Assembly: GCF_003675325.1 (NCBI RefSeq)
Contig: NZ_CP033073.1
Coordinates: forward strand, 3,348,001 to 3,412,000
Length of the DNA stretch: 64,000 nucleotides
Origin: Streptomyces dangxiongensis
GTDB taxonomy: Bacteria > Actinomycetota > Actinomycetes > Streptomycetales > Streptomycetaceae
Reading direction: 5' to 3'
The translations under genes were made by a program, and so were the position numbers. Shown piece after piece: positions 20,318 through 28,814 of this stretch. Each line of letters starts with the position of its first letter. The stretch's first letter is position 1. The notes under the pieces are model-generated. The model was given only the letters and a program-made list of their open reading frames with translations, ran no database searches and was not told the DNA's origin.

Positions 20318-21931
20318 TTAGGACGCCCGCCAGACCGTCAGGTCTCCCTGGACGAAGCCGGACTCCGGTATCGCGGTGGACTTCGTCTGGATCACGAACA
20401 GGGCGATGTCCCCGGAGGGGTGCTTGATACAGATCTCGCTTCCGGCCGACGCCCCGGCGAGCGGGAGACGGTGGCTCCTGGCGTTCTTCAGGACGACACG
20501 GCACTGGTCGAGGGTGGTGCCGTGCGCACCGAACATCTGGACGAGCACACTGGTGCCGCTCTCCAGTTCGCAGCCGGTCATCTCGCAGTCGAAGCGGAGG
20601 TCGCCCTTGCGGCCGTCCGGGCCGGCGTCCGGGTCGGCGAGGCTCAGCGAGTTCTTCCGGGTCAGGTTCCGCAGGGGGTAGGAGTGGGCCACCGGCGCCG
20701 AGACCGCCGCCCCGCCGTCGCCCTTCGCGCCCGACGGGCGCCCTGGGGGTGACTTCGGTGACACCGACGACGACGGCCTGGTCGACTCGATCGAGTCCGC
20801 CGTCGACCAGGGCCCGGACCCGGACTCGTCTGCGGCGACCGTCCCGGAGCCGTACCGGTCGGCCACCGCGTCCCTGACGGCCCACACCAGACCCGTCAGC
20901 GTCAGCGCCCCCGCCACCACCGCGGCGGCCGTGATCAGTGCCGTCCGCCGTCCGCGCGCCTTCCGCTGCCCGGGCGCCGGCTGCGGGCCCCCGGTGAGCG
21001 GCAGTGTGCTTACCGCGGTCGGCTCCGGCACCGGGGCCGGAATCATGACCTCTGGTCCGGTGACGTCCCGCCACACGGCGGGTCCGCCGCCCGCGTCGGC
21101 GTCCGTGCCCAGCCGCCGCCGGCACCACTGAAGGATCTCCGCCGTCGTGGCGCGTTGCGCCGGATCGGCGTCCAGGCACCGGGCGAGCAGCGGACGCAGC
21201 GGCTCCGGCAGCACGGACAGGTCGGGTCGTGAGTGCACGATCCGATACAGGATGTTGACCGCCGGGCCGTCGCCGTACAGCGGCCTGCCCAACGCAGCGA
21301 ACGCCGCGGTCTGCCCGAGCGCGAAGACATCGGTCGCCGCCGTGACCTCTCCCCCGGACGCCTGCTCCGGGGCCATGAACGACGGCGTGCCGATCGCGCC
21401 TCCCGTAGCCGTGTACGCCGTCCCGTCCGCGGCCAACGCGATACCGAAGTCGATCACCCGCGGCCCGTCGGCGGCCAGCAGCACGTTCGACGGCTTCAGG
21501 TCCCGGTGCACGATCCCCGCGCCATGGATCGCCTGGAGCGCCTCCGCCACCCCCGCCATCAGCCACAGCACCGCCGGTACGGGCAGCGGGCCGCGCCGGG
21601 CCACGGCCTCCGTCAGGGACGGCCCCGGCACATAGAGCGTGGCCAGCCAGGGGGGCGTGCCGTCCGCGTCCGCGTCGATCAGCTCGGCCGTGTACGCGCC
21701 CCGCACCCGCCGGGCCGCACTGATCTCCCTGCCGAACCGCCGCCGGAACCCCGGGTCGTCGGCCAGCTCCGGCCGTACGACCTTGATCGCCACGGGTCGG
21801 CCGCCCCGGGTGTGCGACAGGTAGACCCGGCCCATACCGCCCGCGCCGAGCCTCGCGGCGAGCCGGTAACCCCCCACCACCGGCGGGTCGTCCGCCTGAA
21901 GTGGCTGGAAATCCTCCGTCGCATGGTTCAT
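20318..21931 (-). CDS. Membrane-bound Ser/Thr protein kinase (PknB-like)
   Basis: Eukaryotic-type kinase of 537 residues. The N-terminal kinase domain (about 20-280) has the glycine loop LGAGGMGRVYLSH, the ATP-binding Lys in VAIKVV, the catalytic loop IVHRDLKPSNVLL, DFG in VIDFGIAL and APE in MAPEQ, so it should be active. One transmembrane helix follows near residue 340 (ALITAAAVVAGALTLTGLVW). The outer part of about 170 residues has no PASTA repeats and is unlike known sensor domains; it contains two pairs of Cys that could form disulfides. It is a single gene, transcribed toward the cold-shock terminator. Confidence 0.93.
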   Translation of the reverse strand: MNHATEDFQPLQADDPPVVGGYRLAARLGAGGMGRVYLSHTRGGRPVAIKVVRPELADDPGFRRRFGREISAARRVRGAYTAELIDADADGTPPWLATLYVPGPSLTEAVARRGPLPVPAVLWLMAGVAEALQAIHGAGIVHRDLKPSNVLLAADGPRVIDFGIALAADGTAYTATGGAIGTPSFMAPEQASGGEVTAATDVFALGQTAAFAALGRPLYGDGPAVNILYRIVHSRPDLSVLPEPLRPLLARCLDADPAQRATTAEILQWCRRRLGTDADAGGGPAVWRDVTGPEVMIPAPVPEPTAVSTLPLTGGPQPAPGQRKARGRRTALITAAAVVAGALTLTGLVWAVRDAVADRYGSGTVAADESGSGPWSTADSIESTRPSSSVSPKSPPGRPSGAKGDGGAAVSAPVAHSYPLRNLTRKNSLSLADPDAGPDGRKGDLRFDCEMTGCELESGTSVLVQMFGAHGTTLDQCRVVLKNARSHRLPLAGASAGSEICIKHPSGDIALFVIQTKSTAIPESGFVQGDLTVWRAS

Positions 21932-22016
21932 CGGCCCCGTACCCCCCGCTGTGACGCCTTGGCCAGAGACAGCAGCCTAAGGGGGATGTCAGCGGGGCCC
22001 GCTACGGTCCCTCCCC

Positions 22017-22664
22017 ATGACCGGTACCGACTTCCTCACCGCCACCCGCACCTTCTACGACACCATCGCCGAGGACTACGCCGGGCGCTTCGCCGACCCG
22101 CTCGCCGACAGGCCGCTGGAACGGGCGCTGCTCGGCGCGTTCGCCGAACAAGTCGGCCCCGGCGGCACGGTCGCCGACCTCGGCTGCGGACCCGGCGCGG
22201 TCACCGCCCACCTCGCCGGCCTCGGCCTGTCCGTCCACGGCCTGGACCTGTCCGCGTCCATGGTCGCCATCGCCCGCCGCGATTTCCCCGGGCTGCGGTT
22301 CGAGCAGGGCTCCATGCTGGACCTCCCCATGGCGGACGGCACGCTGGCCGGGGCCGTCTCCTGGTACTCCAGCATCCACACCCCGGACGACCGACTCCCC
22401 GCGCTCCTCGCCGAGTTCCATCGCGTCCTCGCCCCCGGCAGCCGGCTCCTCCTCGCCTTCCAGACCGGCGAGGCACCGCTCCGCCTCGACCGCCCCTGGG
22501 GCCGGCCCGTGGTCCTCGACTTCCTCCGGCGCCGACCCGACCGGATGGCCGAGCTGCTCACCGACGCGGGCCTCACCGTCCGCTCCACCACCGTCCGCGA
22601 ACGGGACGAGTCACTCGGCGAGTCAGCCCCGCAGGCGTTCCTGCTCGCCCAGAAGAAAGGCTGA
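22017..22664 (+). CDS. Class I SAM-dependent methyltransferase
   Basis: 215 residues, methyltransferase type 11 fold. The SAM-binding motif I reads VADLGCGPGAVTAHLAGLG (about residue 46), the acidic motif II GLDLSASMVAIAR, and post-motif segments include SWYSSIHTPDDRLPALLAEF. The substrate is unknown. Start ATG 22017. Its last 42 bases overlap the convergent DUF397 gene on the other strand. Confidence 0.88.
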   Translation: MTGTDFLTATRTFYDTIAEDYAGRFADPLADRPLERALLGAFAEQVGPGGTVADLGCGPGAVTAHLAGLGLSVHGLDLSASMVAIARRDFPGLRFEQGSMLDLPMADGTLAGAVSWYSSIHTPDDRLPALLAEFHRVLAPGSRLLLAFQTGEAPLRLDRPWGRPVVLDFLRRRPDRMAELLTDAGLTVRSTTVRERDESLGESAPQAFLLAQKKG

Positions 22665-22877
22665 CCACGCGGCGGGCGTGACGGTGACGTGGGGGGCGGC
22701 GGGGCGCTTGGAGTCACGGATGTGGATGGCGGTGGGGTGGGCAGCAACTTCCAGGCACTGGCCGCCTTCACCGCTGCTGTGACTCGACTTGCGCCAGTTA
22801 CAAGCGACTTCGAGGCACTGCCCGCCCTCGCCGTCGCTGTAGCTCGACTTGAACCAGCTCAACTGCTCTATGGTCAT
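22623..22877 (-). CDS. DUF397 protein with duplicated core motif
   Basis: Small 84-residue DUF397 protein, the usual partner of an adjacent XRE/DUF5753 regulator in Streptomyces (Scr2-like). The motif WxKSSxSxGEGGQCLEVA occurs twice in tandem, at residues 8-25 and 28-45, because of a 60-base internal duplication; most relatives have one copy. The end, HIRDSKRPAAPHVTVTPAAWSAFL, is typical. ATG overlaps the stop of the upstream regulator (ATGA), so the two are coupled. Confidence 0.9.
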   Translation of the reverse strand: MTIEQLSWFKSSYSDGEGGQCLEVACNWRKSSHSSGEGGQCLEVAAHPTAIHIRDSKRPAAPHVTVTPAAWSAFLLGEQERLRG

Positions 22878-23734
22878 CGCTCTTCCAGCATCTTCTCGAT
22901 CAGATCCAGGGACTCGTGCGGGTTGAGAGCCTGCGCCCGGATGATCCCATAGCGAGCGGCGAGGACGCGGACCTCTTCCCTGTCGGTGATCAAACGCGGG
23001 TAACCGTGACTTTCCATGTAGCCCACTTGCTCCTTCCCCTTCGGCGTCAGCAAGGTGAAGGAGTTGTCCAGACAGGGATGTTCGTGTCGGCCTGTCGGCA
23101 TCACCTGTAGTTGCACGTTACGCATCCGGCTGATCCTCAGTAACTGACGGAGCTGCTCGGCGTGTACGTCCGGACTACCGATCGGCCGCTCCAGCACGGC
23201 CTGCTCCATGACGAAGCTGAACTCCATGGGTGGCCACTGCTCGAAGATCTGTTGACGTGAGAGCCGGTCCGCTACCCGCCTCTCGATCGTCTCCTCGTCC
23301 AGAGGCGGGTGTCGCTGAGTGAAGACCGCTCGTGAATACTCCTCGGTCTGGAGGAGGCCCAGCACACCCATGGTGCTGTAGTCGTGCAGGGAGACCGCCT
23401 GCGCCTCCAACTCGGCATACCCCCGGTACCACTCGGGATGCCGCGTACGCGCCTTGGTCATCGCCTCCTCGACTTGCGGAATGACCTCTTTGAGCAGTCC
23501 CCCGGCACCCAGGACCTCGTCCGCCCGCTGCAAGAACTCCGGTCTCGGCGTCCGCACCCCCCTCTCCATGGCCGAGATCTGGTCGGGGCCGAAGTTCACC
23601 AGGCTGCCGAACTCCCGTTGGCTGAGCCCCGCCCGTTCCCTCATCAGCCGTAACTGCTTGCCCAGTACGACGAACACCGCAGTCGACCCGTTCTCCTCCG
23701 CGGGTGTCTCCGGCCTCCGCTCCCGTTCTTCCAA
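22874..23734 (-). CDS. XRE-family regulator with DUF5753 domain (Scr1-like)
   Basis: 286-residue regulator. An N-terminal helix-turn-helix (LGKQLRLMRERAGLSQREFG then SLVNFGPDQISAMERGVRTP) is followed by a DUF5753 sensor-like domain (YRGYAELEAQAVSLHDYSTM, VPGLLQT-type LGLLQTEEYSRAVF). The start is set at TTG 23734, which has a perfect GGAGGTGG ribosome site five bases away; a GTG 39 bases further upstream lacks one. It is paired with the DUF397 gene. Such pairs often lie beside an ATPase-type gene, as here, and affect antibiotic production or differentiation. Confidence 0.88.
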   Translation of the reverse strand: MEERERRPETPAEENGSTAVFVVLGKQLRLMRERAGLSQREFGSLVNFGPDQISAMERGVRTPRPEFLQRADEVLGAGGLLKEVIPQVEEAMTKARTRHPEWYRGYAELEAQAVSLHDYSTMGVLGLLQTEEYSRAVFTQRHPPLDEETIERRVADRLSRQQIFEQWPPMEFSFVMEQAVLERPIGSPDVHAEQLRQLLRISRMRNVQLQVMPTGRHEHPCLDNSFTLLTPKGKEQVGYMESHGYPRLITDREEVRVLAARYGIIRAQALNPHESLDLIEKMLEER

Positions 23735-23842
23735 CGCGCCACCTCCGACGAGCCGTACACCAACAAGACGCACCCGTACGACTACACACAGTCGCCGAGT
23801 CTCCCCTGGTCAGCGTAGAGAGAACCGGACACGCTCGGTGAT

Positions 23843-24358
23843 GTGAACGCAGAAATCTCCACCCCCGCAACCGAACTCGCGCAACGGCTCAGCGCGACCC
23901 CCCGAGGGGCCCGGCTCGCGCGCCGGCTGACCGGCGGTCAGCTCGCCGCCTGGGGATATCCGTACGACGGCGACCTGAACCACACCGCCCAGCTCGTCGT
24001 GGCCGAACTCGCCGCCAACGCCGTCACCCACGGCCGCGTCCCCGGACGGGACTTCGAGCTGCGGCTGAAACTGCTGCCCGGGAGGTGCACCCTGCGTATC
24101 GAGGTGAGCGACACGCGCAGCGACCGCACCCTGCGGTTCCTGGACGGAGGCCTGCTGGACGAGTCCGGGCGGGGACTGGTCGTCGTCCAGGTCCTGGCGG
24201 CACTCTGGGGCGTCGCGGAGCGGGAGGTGGGCAAGACGGTCTGGGCCGAGCTGGCGCTCAGCGCTCGTACAGCCCCTCCACCTCGTCGGCGAAGTCGGAC
24301 AGGACGCGATCCCGGCGGAGTTTCATCGACGGGGTCAGGTGGCCCGCCTCCTCGGTGA
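23843..24358 (+). CDS. Small HATPase protein (anti-sigma/RsbW-like)
   Basis: 171 residues with a GHKL ATPase fold of the HATPase_c_2 type found in anti-sigma factors. The N box reads VVAELAANAVTHG, followed by a D-box region LRIEVSDTRSDR and the glycine-rich LLDESGRGLVVVQVLA. GTG 23843 is divergent from the XRE gene by 108 bases; the arrangement is the common Streptomyces XRE-DUF397-ATPase neighbourhood. The last about 35 residues are Arg/Pro/Gly-rich and overlap the 3' end of the acyl-CoA ligase on the other strand by 101 bases, so the true functional end may be near VGKTVWAELAL. Confidence 0.85.
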   Translation: MNAEISTPATELAQRLSATPRGARLARRLTGGQLAAWGYPYDGDLNHTAQLVVAELAANAVTHGRVPGRDFELRLKLLPGRCTLRIEVSDTRSDRTLRFLDGGLLDESGRGLVVVQVLAALWGVAEREVGKTVWAELALSARTAPPPRRRSRTGRDPGGVSSTGSGGPPPR

Positions 24359-26198
24359 AGTCCACCGGCAGGACGGCGAAGCGGCGGATGGACTCGGGGC
24401 GGGAGACCATGCGGTTCGCCTCGTCGACCGCCCGCTGGAGGACCTCGGTCAGCTCCGGGTCGCCGACGAGGAGTTCCGGGGGCACCGGGTGCTTGCCGAT
24501 CATCTGGCGCCAGTGCGTGATGCCGTCCGGGTCGAGGGTGATCAGGGCGGCCACGTACGGGCGGGCGTCGCCGACCAGGATCACCTGGGAGATCAGCGGG
24601 TGCTGGCGCAGCCAGTTCTCCAGCGGGGCCGGGGCCACCGACTTGCCGCCCGCGGTGATCAGGAGTTCCTTCTTGCGGCCGGTGATGGTGAGGTAGCCCT
24701 CGTCGTCCAGTTCGCCGATGTCGCCGGTGGGCAGCCAGCCGTCGCGGGTCGCGGGGACCACTCCGCCGGCCTGCGGGTCCCAGTAGCCGCGCAGCACGTG
24801 GTCGCCGGCGAGGAGAATCTCGCCGTCGGCCGCGATCCGCACCCGCGTGCCGGGCAGGGGCCAGCCGACTGTGCCCAGGCGGGGCTTGAGGGGCGGGGTG
24901 ACCGTGGACGCGCCGGTGGTCTCCGTCAGGCCGTACCCCTCGAAGATCTCGATGCCGGCGCCCGCGTAGAACGCGGCGAGCCTCCGGCCGAGCGGGGAGC
25001 CGCCGCAGATGGCGTAGCGGACGCGGCCTCCCATCGCGGCGCGGATGCGGCGGTAGACGAGGGGATCGTAGAAGGTGCGCTGCGTCTTCAGGGCTCGGGT
25101 GGGGCCGCTGCCGGTGCCGGTCTGGCGGGCCTCCAGCGCCTCGCCGTAGCGCTGGGCGACGGTCGCCGCCCGGTCGAAGACCGCCACCCGGCCGGCGGCC
25201 TCCGACTTGGCCCGCGCGGAGTTGTACACCTTCTCCAGCATGTACGGGATGGTCAGCAGGCACGTCGGCCGGAACGCGGCCAGGTCCGGCAGGAGGTCCC
25301 GCGGGTCCAGGCTGGGGCTGTGGCCGAGGCGGACGCGGGCGCGGACGCAGGCGACGGCCACCATCCGGCCGAAGACGTGCGACATGGGGAGGAAGAGCAG
25401 GACCGAGGGCTCCTCGCCCGGGGACTTGAAGACCGGGTGGAGGAGTTCGATCGCGTTGTCGACCTCGGCGAGGAAGTTGCCGTGCGAGAGGGCGCAGCCC
25501 TTGGGGCGGCCGGTGGTGCCGGAGGTGTAGATGAGCGTGGCGAGGGTGTCGGGGCCGAGCATGCCCCGGCGCACGGCCACCTCCCCGTCCGGCACCGCCT
25601 CGCCCGACCCGGCGAGCCGGGCCACGTCGTCCCGTTCCATCACCCACACGTGGCACAGGTCGGGCAGGTGCGGGCGTTCGGGGCCGATGGCGGCGGCCTG
25701 CGCGGCGGTCTCCGTGACCAGGGCGACCGCGCCGCAGTCGTGCAGGATCCAGCGGGTCTGGAAGACGGAGGAGGTGGGGTACACCGGGACCGTGACCAGG
25801 CCGGCCGCCCAGGCGGCGAAGTCCAGCAGGGTCCAGTCGTAGGTGGTCCGGGCCATGACCGCGATCCGGTCGCCCGGCACGAGGCCCGAGGCGATCAGGC
25901 CCCTGGCGACCGCCTGCACCTCGGCGGCGAACCGGGCCGCCGTCACGTCCGCCCAGCCGCCGTCGGAGCGTCTGCGGCTGAGGACGGTCGCGTCCGGGGC
26001 CGCTTCCGCGTTGTCGTACGGCAGGTCGGCGAGGGAGCCGTGGGTGACCGGCGGCGCGAACGGGGGGACGGACGCCTCGCGTACGGCGCCGTCCAGCCGG
26101 CGTACCTCCGGTGCGACGAGGACCGGGCGGCCGTCGTAGTCGACGGCGTGGACGGGGGTGCCGGAGGAGGCTGGGGTGTGCGGGTACGGGGTGGACAC
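24258..26198 (-). CDS. Long-chain fatty-acid-CoA ligase
   Basis: AMP-forming synthetase of 646 residues that activates fatty acids for beta-oxidation or lipid synthesis. Core motifs: TLIYTSGTTGRPKGCALSHG (ATP-binding P-loop), the linker FEGYGLTETTGAS, GWLPTGDIGELDDEGYLTITGR and ITAGGKSVAPAPLENWL, ending with the lysine-containing region near residue 620. The start is GTG 26198 with a GAGGAG site six bases upstream; an ATG six codons earlier is possible. A candidate TetR operator lies about 220 bases upstream. Confidence 0.93.
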   Translation of the reverse strand: MSTPYPHTPASSGTPVHAVDYDGRPVLVAPEVRRLDGAVREASVPPFAPPVTHGSLADLPYDNAEAAPDATVLSRRRSDGGWADVTAARFAAEVQAVARGLIASGLVPGDRIAVMARTTYDWTLLDFAAWAAGLVTVPVYPTSSVFQTRWILHDCGAVALVTETAAQAAAIGPERPHLPDLCHVWVMERDDVARLAGSGEAVPDGEVAVRRGMLGPDTLATLIYTSGTTGRPKGCALSHGNFLAEVDNAIELLHPVFKSPGEEPSVLLFLPMSHVFGRMVAVACVRARVRLGHSPSLDPRDLLPDLAAFRPTCLLTIPYMLEKVYNSARAKSEAAGRVAVFDRAATVAQRYGEALEARQTGTGSGPTRALKTQRTFYDPLVYRRIRAAMGGRVRYAICGGSPLGRRLAAFYAGAGIEIFEGYGLTETTGASTVTPPLKPRLGTVGWPLPGTRVRIAADGEILLAGDHVLRGYWDPQAGGVVPATRDGWLPTGDIGELDDEGYLTITGRKKELLITAGGKSVAPAPLENWLRQHPLISQVILVGDARPYVAALITLDPDGITHWRQMIGKHPVPPELLVGDPELTEVLQRAVDEANRMVSRPESIRRFAVLPVDFTEEAGHLTPSMKLRRDRVLSDFADEVEGLYER

Positions 26199-26405
26199 GG
26201 GCGGCTCCTCTGGCATGCGTGCACCTGTGGTGGGCCCCGGCAGCAAGGCGTTACCGCTGGTTAGGCAGGTGATCGTACGGGCCTGCTGTGAGGGGGTTGT
26301 GCGGGTACGGAGAGCATCCGGAGCCGGGAATGTGCAGCGTCGGGGGTTATGTGAGAGGGATTCACCTTCGCGCGTACGGCCAGGAGTGCGAGTGACCCGC
26401 CCTGC

Positions 26406-26437
26406 CTTACCCTCGGTAAGCTTACTTCTGAGTAAGC
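26406..26437. promoter_or_regulatory. Overlapping palindromes upstream of the acyl-CoA ligase
   Basis: Three overlapping dyads share a TTAC/GTAA core: CTTACC-CTC-GGTAAG (26406-26420), GTAAGCTTAC (26416-26425) and GCTTACT-TCTG-AGTAAGC (26420-26437, perfect 7-base arms). TTACTnnnAGTAA-like palindromes are typical of TetR-family repressors of fatty-acid genes in actinobacteria. The site is 210-240 bases before the ligase start. A tetR gene now 5 kb away would have been about 900 bases away before the island inserted, so it is a natural candidate partner. Confidence 0.5.
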
Positions 26438-26597
26438 ACCTCTGGCGGCCCACGGGACGCCCGACGCGGCCGTCGCCCGGGCGCCGGTGCCACTGCCGGG
26501 CACGGTGACCTACGGCGCCGACGGCAGCGGACGGCTCGCCCTGCGGGACCCGAACGGTGAACTCCACCTGACCGGCGAGGTCCAACCCCTGCCCTGA
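26436..26597 (+). pseudogene. Orphan 3' gene fragment
   Basis: A 53-codon open stretch without a start, ending ...PLPGTVTYGADGSGR, then RLALRDPNGELHLTGEVQPLP at TGA 26595-26597. The periodic beta-type sequence and ordinary codon use suggest the end of a former secreted or structural protein. Nothing upstream in frame supports a full gene, because a stop lies at 26433. It sits between the palindromes and the island's left end. Family not recognised. Confidence 0.4.
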
Positions 26598-26642
26598 CAG
26601 TCGCGGGGGGCACACCATCATCGCCGGGAGCGGACCGTTCTA

Positions 26643-26667
26643 GTGCCGCATCAGGCAACGTTCGCCC
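26643..26667 (+). repeat. Left terminal inverted repeat, IS630-type element
   Basis: 25 bases beginning GTGCCGCATCAGGCAACG, identical to the reverse complement of 29705-29729. It includes the last codons (NVA-stop) of the transposase remnant, as is usual at this end of IS630 elements. Sequence similarity stops abruptly beyond base 25. Confidence 0.9.
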
Positions 26668-27269
26668 TGTTCACGACCGCGCGGAGGCGTTCGTCGGCGG
26701 CGTGCTTGATTCACCAGATGATGTAGCGACTGATCACGCCACCCTGTTCGAATTGTCGAGCACGATCGCGATGCGGATCTCGGGCGGGTAGAGGCTGCGC
26801 AGGCAACGGCAGAACTCCAGGAACCTGGTCCGCTTCTTCCTCGGCTTGTTGTGGCCCCGTAGAGCTTGCCCTTGGCCAGGTCATAGGCGGCGAACAGGTG
26901 CCGGACCCCGTGCGGGCGGGTGTAGGTCGCCCGCCGGCGGGGCCTCGGCTCCCGGGCGGGGTCCTTGTGGCGGCCACCGCGTTCGGTCCACTGCCGCCCG
27001 GGGTGGGGCTGGAGGTTGAGCGGCCCGAACTCGTGCCTGCAGAAGACGACTTCGGGCTCGCCTCCCTCGGGTATGACCTCACCGTCGGCGATCGCGTAGA
27101 GGTGTTCGACCTGGGCCTTCTTGGCCGCGTCGTGTGAGGTCTTCCAGGTCTTTATGCATTGAAATCAGACGCCTTCCTCGCGGGGCAGGGCCCGAAGGCC
27201 CTCGTGGCTGATGTCGTCGAACGCCCCCTCGGCTGCCAAGAAGTCGGCCAGCTTGGCTGGGAATGACAT
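26651..27269 (-). pseudogene. IS630-family transposase remnant
   Basis: The minus strand encodes recognisable IS630 transposase pieces in broken frames: KLADFLAAEGAFDDISHEGL, KTWKTSHDAAKKAQVEHLYA, EFGPLNLQPHPGRQWTERGG, GVRHLFAAYDLAKGKLYG, then after a frameshift KPRKKRTRFLEFC, RSLYPPEIRIAIVLDN, and the terminus SRYIIW, KHAADERLRAVVNRANVA. Damage: a TGA after REEGV, a one-base shift near 26857, a deletion after VLDN that removes the segment with the third catalytic acid, another TGA after IIW, and CRHEFGP where active copies have an Asp. It cannot be functional. Confidence 0.85.
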
Positions 27270-27393
27270 TCCGCTCGGCCCGGACCAGGTCGCGGTGAGC
27301 ATCCGCCAACGCCGCGCGGGTGCGTCGAGGAGATCGCCGTCGCGCCCGCCGGCCGGGCGTGGAGGTGCCGCCGGTGATCACCCAGGGCTGGCG

Positions 27394-27417
27394 GATATAT
27401 TTCGTAGCTCGATATAT
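27394..27417 (+). promoter_or_regulatory. GATATAT repeats before padR
   Basis: Two GATATAT copies (27394-27400, 27411-27417) form an AT-rich dyad in otherwise very GC-rich DNA. The second is 10 bases from the padR start and also resembles a -10 element, so the mRNA may be leaderless. The symmetric ATATAT...ATATAT layout fits PadR autoregulation, an inference from position. Confidence 0.45.
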
Positions 27418-27426
27418 GCTCGATGC

Positions 27427-27768
27427 ATGACCAGACCGAATCCGCCCTTGACGGAACCGCAGTACTTCATCCTTGCTGCACTCATGGATGGTCCGTTGCA
27501 CGGTTACGGCATCATCAAGGCTGCCGAGCAGGCCACCGACGGGAGGCTCCGGATCGCTGTCGGCACTCTCTACGGCGCGTTGGAGCGGATGGAGCGGGCT
27601 GGGCTGGTGGCCGCCGGCCATGAGGAGATCGTGGACGGGCGGGCGCGGCGCTACTACCGGCTCACCGAGGACGGCACCCAGGCGCTCGGCCGGGAGGCGC
27701 TGCGGATGCAGCAGGCGGCGGCCGTCGTCATCGGACACTCGCGGGACGCCGGAGCGGCCCCGGCATGA
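27427..27768 (+). CDS. PadR-family transcriptional regulator
   Basis: 113 residues. The winged helix-turn-helix of PadR is clear: EPQYFILAALMDGPLHGYGI, ATDGRLRIAVGTLYGALERM and the wing ARRYYRLTEDGTQALGREAL. Members usually repress a neighbouring membrane protein or exporter gene. Here the stop overlaps the ATG of a membrane-protein gene (ATGA), an arrangement common for PadR-s families. It is a passenger of the IS630-type element. The start lacks a ribosome site, consistent with leaderless translation. Confidence 0.9.
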   Translation: MTRPNPPLTEPQYFILAALMDGPLHGYGIIKAAEQATDGRLRIAVGTLYGALERMERAGLVAAGHEEIVDGRARRYYRLTEDGTQALGREALRMQQAAAVVIGHSRDAGAAPA

Positions 27769-28721
27769 ATCGTCTGCTGCTTGCGGCCTATCCCGAGCCC
27801 TACCGTTCCCGGCAGGGAGAGGAGGTGCTGGCCTGCCTGTCCGAGGCGTATCCCGGCCGCTCCTGGCCCCCGCCGCGGGAAGTTGCCGCCCTGGTGCGCG
27901 CCGGGGTGCAGGCCCGCGCCCGTGCCGTCGTCGACGACACGGCCCGGCCGTGGTGGCTGGACGGCATCCATCTGGCCGCCCTGGCCCTCGCCGCGCTGGC
28001 GCTGGTTCCGTACATGCAGGATGTGTGGCACTGGGCACTGCACATCGACCCCGGACAGCACGCCATCGCCTTCCGCTTCTCCGGCTGGTACCCGTGGTCC
28101 GAAGGTCCTACGCGGATACGGCTGCTGCCCTACGGGCTGCTCCCGCTGGGCTGCCTGATCGCCCTGCTGCGCGGCAGACCGTGGATCGCGCTGCCGGCCG
28201 CGGCAGCCATGATCTGGGCCGGCGCCACGTCCCACGGCCGCACCCTCTTCGGCGACGAGGGCAAGGCGGGCCTGGGCTACTACGGTCTCGGCTCCCCGAT
28301 AACGGCCCGTGACCTGGTGCTGTCGGGGGCACTGTGCGCCGCGTGCGCCGTGCTGGCGCTCTGCCGTCCCAGCCGTCTGCGACGCCGCTCGTACCGCTGG
28401 CTGGCCCCCGTCGTGCTCGCCATGTACGTGGCCGGGGGCCTGCACATCATCTCCGTCAGTCCGGCTTTCCAGCGCGGTTTGTTCGTCCTCGAAGTCGCCG
28501 CGCTGATCGCCGCGTGGGTGGCGACGGCCGCCACCGGCGACCACCGGTGGCTGATCCCCGTCGCGGCGGTCGCGATCGTCCGCACGCAGGCGATCGTCGT
28601 CCGGCCGGACGCGTTCATGCAGTCCTTTCCGGACCTGGTCGTCCTCATCCTGCTGATCGCACCCCTCCCCGCCCTGGCGATCGCCGCCCAGCGCCGACAG
28701 GGGCAGGCACTCGCCGAATAG
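27765..28721 (+). CDS. Integral membrane protein, padR partner
   Basis: 318 residues. The cytoplasmic N-terminus begins RLLLAAYPEPYRSRQGEEVL, a segment common in PadR-linked actinobacterial membrane proteins. About seven or eight hydrophobic helices follow from residue 66. Several charged residues lie between helices, but no transporter or enzyme motif was recognised. Translation is coupled to padR by a four-base overlap. Function unknown; it is probably the target that the PadR protein controls. Confidence 0.8.
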   Translation: MNRLLLAAYPEPYRSRQGEEVLACLSEAYPGRSWPPPREVAALVRAGVQARARAVVDDTARPWWLDGIHLAALALAALALVPYMQDVWHWALHIDPGQHAIAFRFSGWYPWSEGPTRIRLLPYGLLPLGCLIALLRGRPWIALPAAAAMIWAGATSHGRTLFGDEGKAGLGYYGLGSPITARDLVLSGALCAACAVLALCRPSRLRRRSYRWLAPVVLAMYVAGGLHIISVSPAFQRGLFVLEVAALIAAWVATAATGDHRWLIPVAAVAIVRTQAIVVRPDAFMQSFPDLVVLILLIAPLPALAIAAQRRQGQALAE

Positions 28722-28814
28722 GAGCGGATCCCCGGTGGGCCGGCCGAGCCCGGCGGCCCACGTCGTGCCGGAAGACGTGCGTGACCGAACTCCCCCAACG
28801 GAAGAAACAGAGCG

